From contig NC_081406.1 in assembly GCF_030272615.1 (NCBI RefSeq), forward strand, positions 230,386,896-230,446,895: a stretch of DNA of 60,000 nt, written 5' to 3'. The DNA is from Cryptomeria japonica (lineage: Eukaryota; Streptophyta; Pinopsida; Cupressales; Cupressaceae). The translations under genes and the position numbers were made by a program. The notes beneath the pieces were generated by a model that saw only the letters and a list, made by a program, of their open reading frames with translations, was not told where the DNA came from and ran no database searches. Positions 12,309 through 23,474 of the stretch are shown one piece after another (the first letter of the stretch is position 1; each line of letters starts with the position of its first letter).

Positions 12309-12639
12309 GAAGTTGCATTAATCTTCGCACAGGCTTGCACAGAGAAGGATGGACAAGCAACGAGGCAAGCAAGAAGGGAAATAAAAGAAGCTTAAAGAAT
12401 AAAGCAAATAAGAAGAAAAGCAAACCCGCGTGGAGGAGGATTGCCACCTCCTCCACGGTCGAGGGCTCGACCCCTCAAAACGAAACCTTCGGCCCCGTTA
12501 CGTCAGCGTTGCAGAGCATTCCTCTCCATCAAAGCAGAATATTTTTACTATATTATAGTTTATCATTTATTAGTGTTGAAAAAATGCTATGTTAAAATAA
12601 AAATAATAATGTTATATCCCTTGGATGGAGGGAACATGG

Positions 12640-13105
12640 CACATGCCTTCGGAGATCTCAAAAGAAAAGTTCCAGGAGCTAATGGACAAACAAATGCAAA
12701 GAGGTTTGAGATCAAAACAGCAAATTTTTGACCGCATGCCAGCCAAGAAGATGTAGATGATAAGTTTGTGAAAAACTATACGCAGTTTCATAGAAGGCAT
12801 AATAAATTTCACATGTGATATGATCAAAACAGTAAAGTTTTGACTGCATGCCAGCCAAGAAGATGTTATGTTTGTGAAAAACTATATGCAGTTTCATAGA
12901 AGGAATAATAAATTTCACATATGATATGCTTTTGGAGGATATGGGACTCAAGGAAAAACAAAATAATCCCGAGGTTCATGCTGATTTGGAGGTGTTAAAA
13001 ACGAATGATAACATTTCAGATGTCACTCCTCCAATTGGGACCTATGAGCTGGATAGATACAGTGAAAGTTGGAATGAACAGTACAGTTTGGAAAAGATAA
13101 TATGA
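12640..13105 (+). pseudogene. Exon-like coding pieces of an unrecognised host gene
   Basis: Two plus-strand pieces read like protein. The first (about 12654-12758) encodes a charged helix-like peptide containing KEKFQELMDKQMQRGLRSKQ, ending at TAG. The second (12926-13105, 59 codons from an ATG to TGA) is acidic and ends in ESWNEQYSLEKII. A 111-bp tandem duplication lies between them, and its second copy carries a stop in the first frame. I do not recognise the family. It may be part of the same locus as the terminal exon at 16879. A chance open frame is possible. Confidence 0.25.
12711..12930 (+). repeat. 111-bp direct tandem duplication (two copies)
   Basis: Both copies start with GATCAAAACAG (12711 and 12822). 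They share TTTTGACTGCATGCCAGCC, GTTTGTGAAAAACTATA and GCAGTTTCATAGAAGG with a few substitutions and a small deletion in copy 2. The duplication includes the 3' end of the first exon-like piece. Confidence 0.9.
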
Positions 13106-13821
13106 TCATGTACGACATGATCATATTTCCATCCTTTGTTCTTGCTGTTTTAGCTATGTTGTATGGACTGTAGTGTCCATGAAACTTGACTGTCTGTCCA
13201 GGGCATATATCGTATATTATAAACTGCTTTTATTTTTGGTAATAGATAATCGATTCGAAAAATACAATGAAGCATTTGTGCAGTGACTGAACCTCTGTTT
13301 TCAGTTGCCTCTTTTAAAGTATGCTGAAATGTTGTGTAGCTACATCATTAATCCCATCTGGACAACTAATAGTGGTAGCATAGGGTGGAGATAAAGATGA
13401 TATTGAATTTCTGTGATTACAACTAAGAACAGATTTATTAAAAATTTCTGGGTTTTGGTCATTTTCCTAACTCCAAATGGTGCATGGTTTTTGGGAGTAG
13501 TGTATCACCTCCATTTTATGAAGATATGAAAGTTTTCAGGTCAGTATTTACAACTGTTCCAGTGAGAGAGACCTCTTCCTCTGATGAAACTCTAATATTG
13601 CAAATTTGGTTTAAGGAGTTTAGACCTGACAACACTAATATCGCAAAGGAATTTTGGCCTGCCAACATATTTGTACATGGCAAAGCTAGGATTTTCTGGA
13701 CATTCATTTTACCAGTACTGTATGCATTCATAATGTTGATGTGTAGCTTCGGTTGGACGCTTCAGGACCGACTTAACCATTCAACGTTTGAGTGGCCTAT
13801 CGGCCTTTCACAGTCAATAAA
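13106..13821. other. No supported gene
   Basis: AT-rich, intron-like sequence. A 116-codon plus-strand frame (13484-13834) is open, with a hydrophobic stretch about residues 71-90, but has no recognisable family, no splice context that I trust, and ends inside the LTR-like block that follows. Confidence 0.35.
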
Positions 13822-14400
13822 TGATATTGATTAATTAATGACCTTGCAACATGTAATTGCAAACCCGCCATTCCTTGTCATAAAGACTTATTAGTTATAT
13901 TGTCACCAAAGGATATTAATCAAATATAACTAATAGTTAATGAGAAGACATAATTATTAAGGAGACGTGATTGTTGTTGAGGAACCGATCTTGGAAGAGA
14001 CGTGTTGATTGGCTTCCTCCATCCACGTATATGATTCGATTTCTCCTCTCTTCCAAAGGTAATCGAATTTTCTAACTATCAAGCAGATCGAATACATTCA
14101 CTTCAGCAGATCGTGCATTATCTGACAGATCGTGTTCTTTGTTTATCTTCAACAATTCAAATTGATCACACAAGCAGTTCAAATCCTCAGCAGACTGGTA
14201 TATCTTCTTCAACGATTCATAGCGAGTGTGTAGACCTTCATCTTCAGCAGTAAGGAGGTTTTACAGCAGTCAGTGTGCATTCATCCACAGCAGATAGAAG
14301 ACTATCTACAGCAAGTGGAGAATCAACTATATTAAGCAGTTTGTAGATCCTCAATTGTGAGATTATTGTCTACATAATTTGATCACCTAAAATTAACACA
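13822..14400 (+). mobile_element. Probable solo LTR (579 bp)
   Basis: It starts TGATATTG, ends AATTAACACA, and is followed by TAAA, which also precedes it (TAAA at 13818-13821). The interior is LTR-like: repeated CAGCAGATCG or CAGCAG words, a pyrimidine-rich stretch, and an end of the form CACCTAAAATTAACA. No internal coding region flanks it, as expected after LTR-LTR recombination. The duplication is only four A-rich bases, so the borders are tentative. Confidence 0.4.
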
Positions 14401-15469
14401 TAAAGCAAGGCTATTGGTACCACATATTTTCTAACTTGAAAGTGGAGCCTTTTCTTTGGATGGAAGGTTGTATATTGAGCAGTTTAGGCTAATCATCAGA
14501 AAAAGTACATTTGCACATGAAAACAGAAATCTGCATAGATGAGTGTATTGAATTCTATGAAATCAGAATACTATCAATTATCTTTGCTATGTATTTTAAG
14601 CCTTTCCTCACATTTCACAAGTGAGCAGCCCTTGAGCAAAATCTACATCAACCAGATGGCTATTAAAGATAAAATGATGTAAAGAATTGGCAAAATGGAC
14701 ATTGAATTGCTGTTCTCCCCTTTCTCTGTTTTTTTTAGATTCATTAATGAGGGATCTATAGGGGTCCTCACCTGAAAAGAAAAACATACATGAACAAATA
14801 AGGACCCAATCCCGACAATAAACACATTTAAAAAAAAGTCCAAAATGGCACCAAACCACTAGCAGAACCAGAAAAATAACTTCAACCCAACCAAAAAAAA
14901 TGACTAACTGCCAAAACCATACAGTTCACAAGCTTGACAACCAGCAACCAGGTTCGCCATACTGAAATGCTCCCCAGCCACCCACACCACTAGCAGTATC
15001 CATTCCTAATGCTTAAAGGTCTATGACAGCAACCTTATCACAAATGCAACACCCAATCTGTCAAATCCCTTTTCTTCAGCCGCCTTTAATATTGTCTTTA
15101 TTATTAATTAAAGGTGATTTATCAACACGATTAATATAATAAATTAATAAAATAAAATAAAAGAAAAAGATAAAATTGAAATTATGTCACCCAAAATAGG
15201 ACCCATGTGTCCTATTTGTGAGATATATTTATAAGTTCATTTGTGGAAGAGGATCTAATTTTGTATCTTTACATTGTATTCTGAGGTTAGGACAAAATCC
15301 CTGATCTCAACTCGGGCAATTCTACTCAAGAATTTTAGGTGGTACCGTTGATGGTGGATTTAGCACAACCAACTTCAAGTAGAATGATAGTCTACTTCTC
15401 TTGAAAAGCTGAGAGATCTCCCCAAGAGTCAGCTCCAAGGTTCCTTTTAGTCAGGTCTTGACTGAGTTG
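14401..15469. other. Non-coding stretch with one possible minus-strand exon
   Basis: On the minus strand a pyrimidine tract ending TTTTCAG (about 14780) precedes an open frame beginning GEDPYRSLINESKK and ending at TGA near 14608, about 54 codons. This would fit a terminal exon, but I do not recognise the peptide. The part 15200-15460 has LTR-like character (ATATTTATAAG followed by a polar transcribed-looking region). Nothing else is seen. Confidence 0.25.
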
Positions 15470-16160
15470 GAACATCTAAGCTGTCTATGTGATTTGTTTA
15501 ACAAGGGGCTTTGCAGGGTTTCTTTCCCTGTGTGCACAGGTTTGGCATATATGACATATTTTCACGTGTTGGTGACTGTCTTTGAATAAGTTAGGCCAAT
15601 AATAATCGGCTCTTAGCATTTGATGAGCTGTGGATCCACTCGACCCTTGTCTTGTTTCAAATTTATCATGAAATTCTGTAAGAAATTGGATTGTCTATTC
15701 TCTGTTCAGGCATCTCAAATATATCTCTTCATAGTTCTTATAAAGGACCACAACTTTATCATATAACTGTTACTTTTCAATTAGAGCACTCTTCTTTGTA
15801 TTGTGTTAAGACCTTCAGGACACTTTTTTACGTAGCACACAGTGGGCTATATCTTTATACCAGCTATCACTGGTGATCGTTTCTACTGAGTATTGTTGAC
15901 AAATTAGTTGCACATCAAACTCTGCTAAAGTTTTGGAAAGACCCTGCCCTCTAACTAGTTTCATTTGTTGCATTTCTATCTAAAATTCTTGCAAGATTGC
16001 CATCCATTTACCTCTTCTTTCTCCTAGCTCATTCTGCATCAACTTTGATTTTACTGTCTGGTCAGGAACTATAGCAAAGATGTTTGTGTGCACACCTGAT
16101 TTTATTAACGAGTCAAAAATGTAGTTAGCCACTGCCAAGAAGAAAATGTATTACAAGCTG
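15470..16160 (-). pseudogene. Fossil Gypsy pol fragment: RNase H end and integrase zinc finger
   Basis: No ORF survives, but minus-strand translation gives typical Gypsy pol. Around 16090-15900 it reads KSKLMQNELGERRGKW and LVRGQGLSKTLAE, the end of the RNase H region. Around 15700-15530 it reads TAHQMLRADYYWPNLFKD followed by CHICQTCAQGKK, the HHCC zinc finger of the integrase. Stops and at least one frameshift interrupt it. The layout resembles non-chromodomain Gypsy (Tat/Athila-like) pol more than the chromoviruses elsewhere in this window. Further RT sequence beyond 16160 is not recognisable. Confidence 0.65.
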
Positions 16161-16878
16161 ATTGAGGATGATTGTTCAGAATTCATGGCACAGTGAAAGT
16201 CATTCTGTCTTGGGCATGTTTGTTGGTTTTCACCTTGGATGATGCATTCAGTTTTTCATCAGAGTTCCCAAATTATATTCATTTAACCCGTTACTGGTAC
16301 TGCATCATTTAACCTTTGTCTGCATTAGTAGACATTGCTGTTTAGAACAACTGATGAGACAATGAAGAATTTGATTATTCACCGATGATTCATCAAGCAC
16401 TTAATGGAAGGAGCAAGACTTTTAGTCTTGCAAGGCCTTTATGTAGAAAGAGGTCTCCTCACTTGCCCCAACAAAATCTAACTTGTTAATTTTGTCAACC
16501 TTAAAAGTCATTGATTTTCTTGTGATTGTTTGTTGAATGTTAATAACCATTAAGATGTCTTGTATCAATTTTGTAATTGCATTCCAGACCTCTTGCATGT
16601 AGATCAGTTTTTAAACCGATCTGTTTTGTTTTCATTTCAAGAGATTATCTGCTGTATTTGTTTATGTTTTTCATATCCATTTTGCACATTTATGGTTAAC
16701 AGAGAAATGCCTTTGATTCCTTTATGTTGGAATTGACTGTTTTATGGGGTTATTGCCATTGCCTAGAGGTAAGGAGGTGTACTTTATATAATAATTTATC
16801 TTCCTTAAGAAGTTCAAGTACATGGACAGGTATTAGCTTCCAGAATTGGTAATTGATTATTCTGCATTTAATTTATAG
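16161..16878. other. Intron-like sequence with one possible small exon
   Basis: A 66-bp open piece (16702-16767) is bordered by AACAG and GTAAGG, the form of plant splice sites, but its phase does not fit the membrane-anchor frame of the next exon. No other gene is seen. Confidence 0.25.
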
Positions 16879-16999
16879 GTATACTGTTTCGGTATGGACA
16901 TGCTCGAAAATTGCATTGGCAGCTTTTGCTGTTGGTGTTTTTGTTGGATTTTCACTGTGTAAAAGATTGAAACGTTCAATGCGGCGATGGAGTAGATGA
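16879..16999 (+). CDS. Terminal exon encoding a C-terminal membrane anchor (unrecognised gene)
   Basis: A branch/acceptor-like stretch ending TTTATAG precedes 16879. In the frame starting at 16880 it encodes 39 residues and a TGA at 16997-16999. The peptide has a 17-residue hydrophobic stretch (IALAAFAVGVFVGFSLC) followed by a strongly basic tail (KRLKRSMRRWSR). This is the pattern of a single-pass C-terminal anchor with the basic end on the cytosolic or stromal side. The upstream exons are not clear. A degraded copy of the exon lies immediately downstream. I do not recognise the protein. Splicing and expression are inferred only from sequence form. Confidence 0.35.
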
Positions 17000-17406
17000 A
17001 TGTCGAATGATGCTTGGGATTCAGTTCAATGCAATAATGACACTGTTGCTAGCACTCCGCTTTCCTTACGTTACAGCACATCAAATGATAGGGATCATGT
17101 AGTTCTATACCACACTAAATGTTGACTTCGATTACAATGGATATCTAGGTGTACTGCTTTGGCATGGCTTGCTCAAAAATTGTGCTGTGAAGTTTTGCTT
17201 CTGGCGTTGGTGTGGGATTCTCATGGAACAAATGATTCAATGTCTGCTCTGGCTATGGTGTAGATAGAAATTGAAGGATGCTTAAGATATGCAATAATTT
17301 AGTTTCTAATGTTGCATCTTCTTTCTTTATTTGATAGTGTATCAAATGAAAGGTTTATGCAGTTCTGTGCATGCTAAATATTAGATTTTCTTGCGATTGT
17401 GTAGTC
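16879..17406 (+). repeat. Tandem duplication (~265 bp) of the terminal exon and its 3' flank
   Basis: Copy 1 is 16879-17148 and copy 2 is 17149 to about 17406. Shared landmarks in order are GTRTACTG, CATG.CTTGCTC or the like, TTCAATG, CGATGGAGTAGATGA versus CTATGGTGTAGATAG, GCAATAAT, ATCAAATGA.AGG and GCTAAAT or ACTAAAT. Copy 2 has frameshifts in the anchor frame, so it cannot encode the same tail. Confidence 0.75.
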
Positions 17407-18553
17407 CTAGAAGAAAAAACCATTTTTAGTCGTGGGTTTGTCTAAATATATTCTCCATTCAGGATTGTAAACTAAAAAAGTTCCAAATAATGGCTTGAAA
17501 ATTATTTTCTGTAATTGCATGCACCAATTATTTAATGTGGGGCAAATCTGGAGTCCGAGTTTTTTATTACCAGTTTTCCACCTCCTGTATTTCTAGGTCT
17601 TTTTCAAAATGCATTAAACTTCCAATTTCTTGCCTAAAAAGTTAAACGAATGCTTCATTCTTATATTTTAATCTTCAATTCATTAGTAATAAGAATTTTA
17701 GTTGTCCATGAGATATTAGCTCACACGTGGGATTGAACTCATTGATAAAGTATTGTTTCTTTCTTCGTAGACCGATATCCCAAATTCTCTTGTAGAACTT
17801 ATCCATAATGAATGCCTTTATCTCTTTGTTATTTGTGGGGCACATATTCAATATATGTTCCATTTACTCATCCATTTGATGTTTTGCTGCATCCAAGTCT
17901 TCTTTCTTTTGCACAATATGTCATTAACGACAACCTTATGCCATCTACCTTCTCCCATTTGCTTGGTTCTTTTTAAATATCTAATGAGATGACAAGGGAA
18001 CTTAACACTTTATATACACACACATACACATACACGCACAAATGCAAACCCACCATGTAACCTAATAATATGGAGGTGAACCATTTATACATACATGACA
18101 ACCAATTGGTAGAAAACCAATTTATTAGTAACTGATTAAGATTTCAATGAATGCAATAGTATTGCCTATTGCAAGTACTAATAAACAACTTTGAAAGTGT
18201 TTTATTTTATTAATATTGATAATATATTTTAAAAGATACCAGTGATACTAAATATTAACCTTAAGAACTCATTTATAATTCCTTCCTAAAACATATATTT
18301 GTTCACATTAATATCATGAAGATGGTAGTTATATATTAACAATCTTTTTGATTATATGGGTAAAATAGGTTTTGAATGGCCCTTGAAATCTTGTACAATA
18401 GATAACAACTAACACAAAAGCCATGAAATAGAATCATTGTAGCCGAGCTGTCTCATAACAAAAATAACAAATCCAAAAACAAATGATCAACAACCTACAA
18501 CACCTTATTTAACAACCTACACAACACATCGTGTAACAAATTCTATAGCATGG
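17407..18553. other. No gene seen
   Basis: AT-rich. A short dinucleotide-like CA tract lies at about 18012-18042. The minus-strand frame at 17863-17675 is short and matches nothing I know. Confidence 0.5.
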
Positions 18554-19560
18554 GTGGAACAACAACAATGTAGGTGGCAAAGGGTGAGAACAAAGAAGGC
18601 TGGTATAGCGAAGGTGGGTACTCAAACCTCAATGCCAATGGTGATAGACTTGGTAAAAGGTGAAGTTGAAGGAGCCGATGTAGATGGAGATGAGGAGGGT
18701 GGTGATTTTGGTGCCTTACCTATCACGTTGAAGGCGAAGGATCCAACGAAGGCTTGTTTGCAAACCCTAGCAATTTTGGCATTTTTGACTAAGTTGAAGT
18801 AGATGATGGTGATTCAAATTGTGGCTTCTATGGGGATGTTGCTTGGGAGAGCTTGGTGGGGGAGGACGATGTTCTTGCTCTTTTTTCGCCCTTTGTTGTT
18901 GGTAGCGTTGAGGCAATTTTTTTTTGAGGATAAAGGGTTGAAGAGGGCAAACTTCTCTTGGATACCCTCTTTGAAGCTTGTTTGAAGGAAAAAGGGCATG
19001 TTGGGGAGTTAGGAATTGGTTTTTGGGTTTCAATCTAATGAATGATTCAATGTTCAAGTTCTTTGTTTGGATTCGTTTTTAGGATTGCCATTAGAGTTTT
19101 GGAATGAAAAGATTTTTATGATCATAGCAAATACACTTGGGCAATATTGTGCTATTGATTCAATCACCAAATTTAAGAAGCATTTGATTTTTGCTCGATT
19201 TTGTGTGTTTGTGGAAAAGAATGGGTGCTCCCTACTCAAATTACCTTATCTTCAAGATATGGTAATTGGGTGCAACATATTGATTTTGAAGGTTCTATTG
19301 TTTCCCGTTCTTGTCATAAAGTGGGTCATGCTATTGCTACTTGCCCGAGGAGAAGAACAATGCTATTCAGAGGAAAACGAAACAAATGTTTGAGGGGTCT
19401 AACAAATCTGTCGAGGAGGTGCAAAAGGTTAATAATAGGAGGAAATCTTCTATTGTATGCTCTATGATTGACACCTCTTTTAATGTTTTGGATTTGGATG
19501 AGGTTTCTCCTTGCAGTCTTAAGAATGTTCACAAGAAATGAAGCCTTGGGGAGAAGGATC
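18554..19560 (+). pseudogene. DUF4283/zinc-knuckle ORF remnant (LINE ORF1-like), copy D
   Basis: The plus strand encodes the second half of a DUF4283-type domain: LGLPLEFWNEKIFMIIAN (~19079-19132), then DSITKFKKHLIFARFCV. After a frameshift near 19200 it reads GNWVQHIDFEGS and SCHKVGHAIATC, a zinc knuckle whose first Cys is replaced by Ser. The part before 19020 is low-complexity and acidic (GEVEGADVDGDEEGGD) and probably belongs to the same ORF. No ORF2 follows. It is a separate, more distant member of the family seen at 21030-31454. Confidence 0.6.
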
Positions 19561-21029
19561 CTTGTATTGTGGTAAAACAACACTCTTTGAAACAATTTTT
19601 CAAACCATTTGACTTTGGATTAGTTTTTTGTAATGTCTTGTCTTTTGTAGTGTCATAGCTGCTCTTTCATTGTTAGTTGATGTTTTGTTGGGCTTGTTGC
19701 TTTATCTTTCTCTTTGTTCAAGGGTTTGGGCCCTTTCAAAATCCTTATTTATCTAATAATACAAAAACATCTCATGTAAGAAAACATAAATATAGTAACA
19801 CTTCAAATTTAGTTCACTCATTCATGTTGATTAAGACTCAAAATTCAACATTTACATGGAAAAAATAAAAAAAAGTTTATTTATTTGAAAAAAAATAAAA
19901 TAAAATCTTAATTTGAAATAGAGAAAAAAAGATCAAGCACTGATGAACTTAGTACGACCTTTGTACCCTAAGAGATTGTGTTCTTTCCAAACTCTTGAGG
20001 AAGAGTGACCTTCACAACCATTTAGTTTTTTAATAAATTAATGACACACTCCTTGTTATATCATGCAAAATTGGTTTCCCTATTGAAAGTTTCTAAAATA
20101 TGTGATTGATAAAGTTTTTTATAACTGTTAGGAGTTTAGTGGAAATACTAATATTATGGTTTGCTTTAAATAAATCGACTATGTAGGTCACATTATTTTT
20201 CTTATACTTTTGGCCCTTTATATGTCTTTGTGAACTTTTCTTTAGCTTTGGTGGTTACCTTTTTTGTCGCAGGAGATTTTTTAGTGAACTTTTCTTTAGC
20301 TTTGGTGGTTACCATTTTTTGTAGCAGGAGATTTTTTATCCACAAACTTTATCTCTACCTTGGGCACCATTGATAAACACCACAAATAAATGCCCACAAA
20401 CTTTATGATGATCAAATTAAATAAAAAACAAATAGATTATGTTTTGTAAAGTGAGATTTTGGAAGAGATCAAATTAAATCATATTTATTTAATTTATATT
20501 TAAACATTTAATTAGAAAACTAAACTAGTTTTAGTGAGAAATTTTTTTGAATCTTACTTTTTTGTTATTTTTTTTCTAGTCATAATTTTTTCAAAAATCA
20601 AACAAAAAATTTAAATAAAAATATTGAATTATAAAATTTAAATATAAAATTAGAATTATAACATTTTTGAATTATATCTTAATATAATTAATTATAGAAT
20701 CTTAAGATACCTTTGATTTGTGAATACTTTAGGTTAGGAGGAACTCATGAGAAAGCTTTAGAAATTTTATTACATTATTATCACAATTAAACAATAAAAA
20801 AATAATTATTTAAAATAATATTCATGTTCCAACCATTACTAAAACAAAAAAGATTTTCATTTACAAAAGATAAAAACATCTATTGTTTAATCCATAAATA
20901 TTATTTTCAATACTTGGTAAAACTGGGTTTCGAAAGGGACTCTTGTACAATATATCAACCATTAGGGAGATTGAACAAGTATCATGGGATACGAGACTAC
21001 ACAAACCCAACAAAATGAAATTGAGAGAT
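19561..21029. other. AT-rich, no gene seen
   Basis: Long A/T-rich stretch, including AAATAAAA runs around 19860-19910 and 20540-20700. The only structured feature is the 54-bp duplication at 20230. Confidence 0.5.
20230..20338. repeat. 54-bp tandem duplication
   Basis: GTGAACTTTTCTTTAGC starts at 20230 and again at 20284. Each copy continues through GGTGGTTACC and ends GCAGGAGATTTTTTA, with one inserted A and one C/A change in copy 2. Confidence 0.95.
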
Positions 21030-21621
21030 ATATAGCTATAGCCTAGTTGCTGTCCACCACAACAACAAATAATACTATGGTCAATCCCACACTTCACTTT
21101 AGTGGGATTAGGAAATAGATTTCGGAAAACATTTCTTCTACCTTTGTATAATAGTCCATGAAACACTATCATTTAAATCCACAAGAGCAAGGTGAAGAGG
21201 GAGGGGATTCCTCCATAGAGGGTCCAATAACGTGCACAAAAGGAACATTGGTACGTTGAGGTGGAACAAGCACGTGTCAATCAACCACCACAATATTAGG
21301 CTGAAGTGAATATGAAGCCAAGCAATACATCTCCACCACATAAAGGGTTGAAGTCGAAGGAATAGATAGCTAAGTGGTCAAAGAAGAGGGTGGATCTCCC
21401 ATGGGAGTTGAGGGAGTAGTAGGGGCTAGATATGTCATATGAACAATAGGATCAAGATAAACATTCTCTTGAGAAGACTCATTATCTTGGGAGGAGCCAA
21501 GCATCTAGGAGTTAGTGACATGAATAATCAAGTGATCTTTATGAGCATTCTTCCACCACATCACAACTCCTTGCATTCAAAAAGCGAACAATTACATCTA
21601 GATGTCGAATGGCGAAACACC
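21030..21621 (-). pseudogene. Split DUF4283 ORF, 3' half (copy A)
   Basis: This is the downstream (C-terminal) half of a minus-strand ORF cut by insertion of LTR-4. It aligns with the copy at 26820-26990: the block ATTCTTCCACCA, a preceding AATCAAGTGATC-like block and GAGGAGCCAA all recur in order. The region after the zinc knuckle is low-complexity, as in copy B. It stops at 21621 with ACACC, the target duplication, and resumes at 30427. The ORF is full of stops. Its left end is uncertain. Confidence 0.6.
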
Positions 21622-22583
21622 TGTCGACTAGGAAAACGGTTAGAAACAAACATGGTATCGAAAGCGAACCACAAAGCTAAATAACATGAAAATTAACCTA
21701 ATCAAACCAATAACGCTATCAAAACTAAATGCAAAACAAAATAAACAACATAAACTCCAAATGATATCACCAAATTGTATTCCTTCGATGTCACTTCATC
21801 GTTTCTTCTTTCTCCTCTAATGTGACATAGCTCTCAAATGGGTGAATGCACATTTGTAGCAAGCAAGGACAAATTCAATAGCATGTTCGCGAGGATATTC
21901 AAAGGATCGTGGTTATGAAGATGAGAAATGAGACCTCAATTTATAAAATTCAAAGATGGAATGGATGGACAAGATCGATTTCAATCAATGGACAAGTTTG
22001 AATGAGAGATTGAGTTAAGATAAATGAAATAGGAAAGGTGTCATTTGCAAGTGGAGAGTGAAATGGAAGGTTAGTGAAGTTAAGTGGAGTAAATTGAGAA
22101 AGTGGAAGAGATAAGGGGAGTTAGAAGTGGAGACCAAAATGGAGGTGTAATTAATAAATATGCATTTATTAATTCACTCCAAGTTATATAATTAGCCAAT
22201 TAAACATTCATTTAATTGTGACAAAAGGAATGGGATAAATAAATAATGAATTCATTTCTCCAAAGAGGGATATGTTAGGATAAATGGGGGGTCAATTAAT
22301 TAAATGATTTTTAACCCTAGGAGGGAATTAGGTCAAATTGATGCAAAGGGATAAAGATTATGTCAAATTGATGTCAAAGGATAGGAGTTGGGCAATCGAC
22401 AAAATTGTTTAATTAGGCGGTCAAGAAGGGTGATTTAGGTCATGATAGGGAATTGATAAGAAGTAATCAAATTAGAGGACAAAAGAATGACATAGCATCA
22501 ATGAATGGTGAAGACTAAACACATAATAAGAAGACATGTTAAAATGGGGAGACGCAAGTGTTGATCATTTTTTAGTGTCTACA
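21622..22583 (-). repeat. LTR-4 left (3') LTR, 962 bp
   Basis: It runs from TGTCGACTAGG to TTTTAGTGTCTACA. The last ~310 bp (from about 22272) are repeated at the right end of the element: AATTAATTAAATGATT, AACCCTA.GAGGGAAT, TCAAAGGATAGGA, GGTCAAGAAGGGTGATTTAG and CATTTTTTAGTGTCTACA recur in order. Confidence 0.78.
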
Positions 22584-22597
22584 TTTTGTCCCTCTTT
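22584..22597 (-). promoter_or_regulatory. LTR-4 polypurine tract
   Basis: The minus strand reads AAAGAGGGACAAAA directly before the LTR start TGTAGACACT. It is the expected plus-strand priming site of an LTR element and sets the orientation. Confidence 0.7.
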
Positions 22598-23474
22598 GAA
22601 ACAATGTGATTTAGAGCGTTGTCTCAAAGAAAAATCAAGAAAAATCTTATTAATAGCTGCCCGAGACATAATAGGTTACAAGAATTCCCCCTCAAAAAAT
22701 TGACTGAAAAATTTGGACAAGAGGTCAATTTGTCGAAAACAATGTCAGAATTCCAAAAACACGAACGGAAGGGAAATTCGAAGTTCAAATGTAAAATATA
22801 CAAGTTCCGGAAGGTGAAAATGATCGCAACCAACACAAATTGGAGAGCATGCACACCCATCCAAGCACTCCAAAGAGGTATAAAAGGGCTTGGGTGGGAT
22901 AAAAGAGGTCATTTTCACTCTCATTTAGAGCTTTGGAGCAAGGAAGACTAAGTGAGGATGGTTTGTATTATGAAGGAGAATCATCATGGTGAGCGTATGC
23001 GGAGCTACTGGCAACTAGAGGGTGCAGGACCAAAGGTATGTACTTCAATAAACACTTGATAATTAATGATTCGTGAACATTATTCTAGGCTTTACTATGC
23101 ATTTTTCAATGCTTTTCTAGGTACCTTGCACAATATCTGCGCTGTTGATTGTGCATGTTGTGTAGTTATAGGGATTTTGCTATGCAATTGTTAGAGACTT
23201 GTTGTGCAGTTGTCAAGGACTCTCTACTTAGTTTTCGGGGACTTACTACACGGTTGATAGGTTTAACTACACATTTTATTGCATTAAAGGAAAATTTGCC
23301 TAATAGGATGCTTAGTTGTTAGATAGGGATGCTCATTTAGGGTTGACAACTATGTTTTTGCATTCACATGTCTATTTGCTTAATAGGACATAGTTTAACA
23401 TTGATGGAACTTGGAGTTTGCAAACAAAAGTCTTGACACATTTGCCCCATTTTGTTTAGGTTCAACTCTCTACA

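Larger units (their letters stand above)
6138..12540 (-). mobile_element. LINE-1: near full-length plant L1-type retrotransposon
   Basis: Read on the minus strand it runs from a GC-rich 5' leader (about 12540-12309, containing ACGTAACGGGGCCG), through ORF1 (DUF4283 and zinc knuckle), ORF2 (AP endonuclease and reverse transcriptase) and a short 3' UTR, to a nine-base A tail (seen as T at 6138-6146). At about 6.4 kb it is close to the usual full length for plant L1-type LINEs. Both ORFs are broken by frameshifts and stops. I could not find a convincing target-site duplication; AGAGCAGGA before the T run resembles AAAGCAGAA near 12534 only loosely. The exact 5' end is therefore uncertain. Confidence 0.88.

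Noticed and set aside
6120-12545. Possible target duplication for LINE-1 (AGAGCAGGA and AAAGCAGAA)
   Set aside because: Only a loose match in simple sequence; not reliable as a border.
18012-18045. CA-rich tract as a possible CRISPR-like or regulatory array
   Set aside because: It is a short imperfect microsatellite; no spacer-repeat structure.
18360-18430. Weak similarity of the left flank of DUF4283 copy D to the 20930-21000 region
   Set aside because: Similarity is short and only moderate, and copies D and A have opposite orientations; not enough to claim shared element borders.
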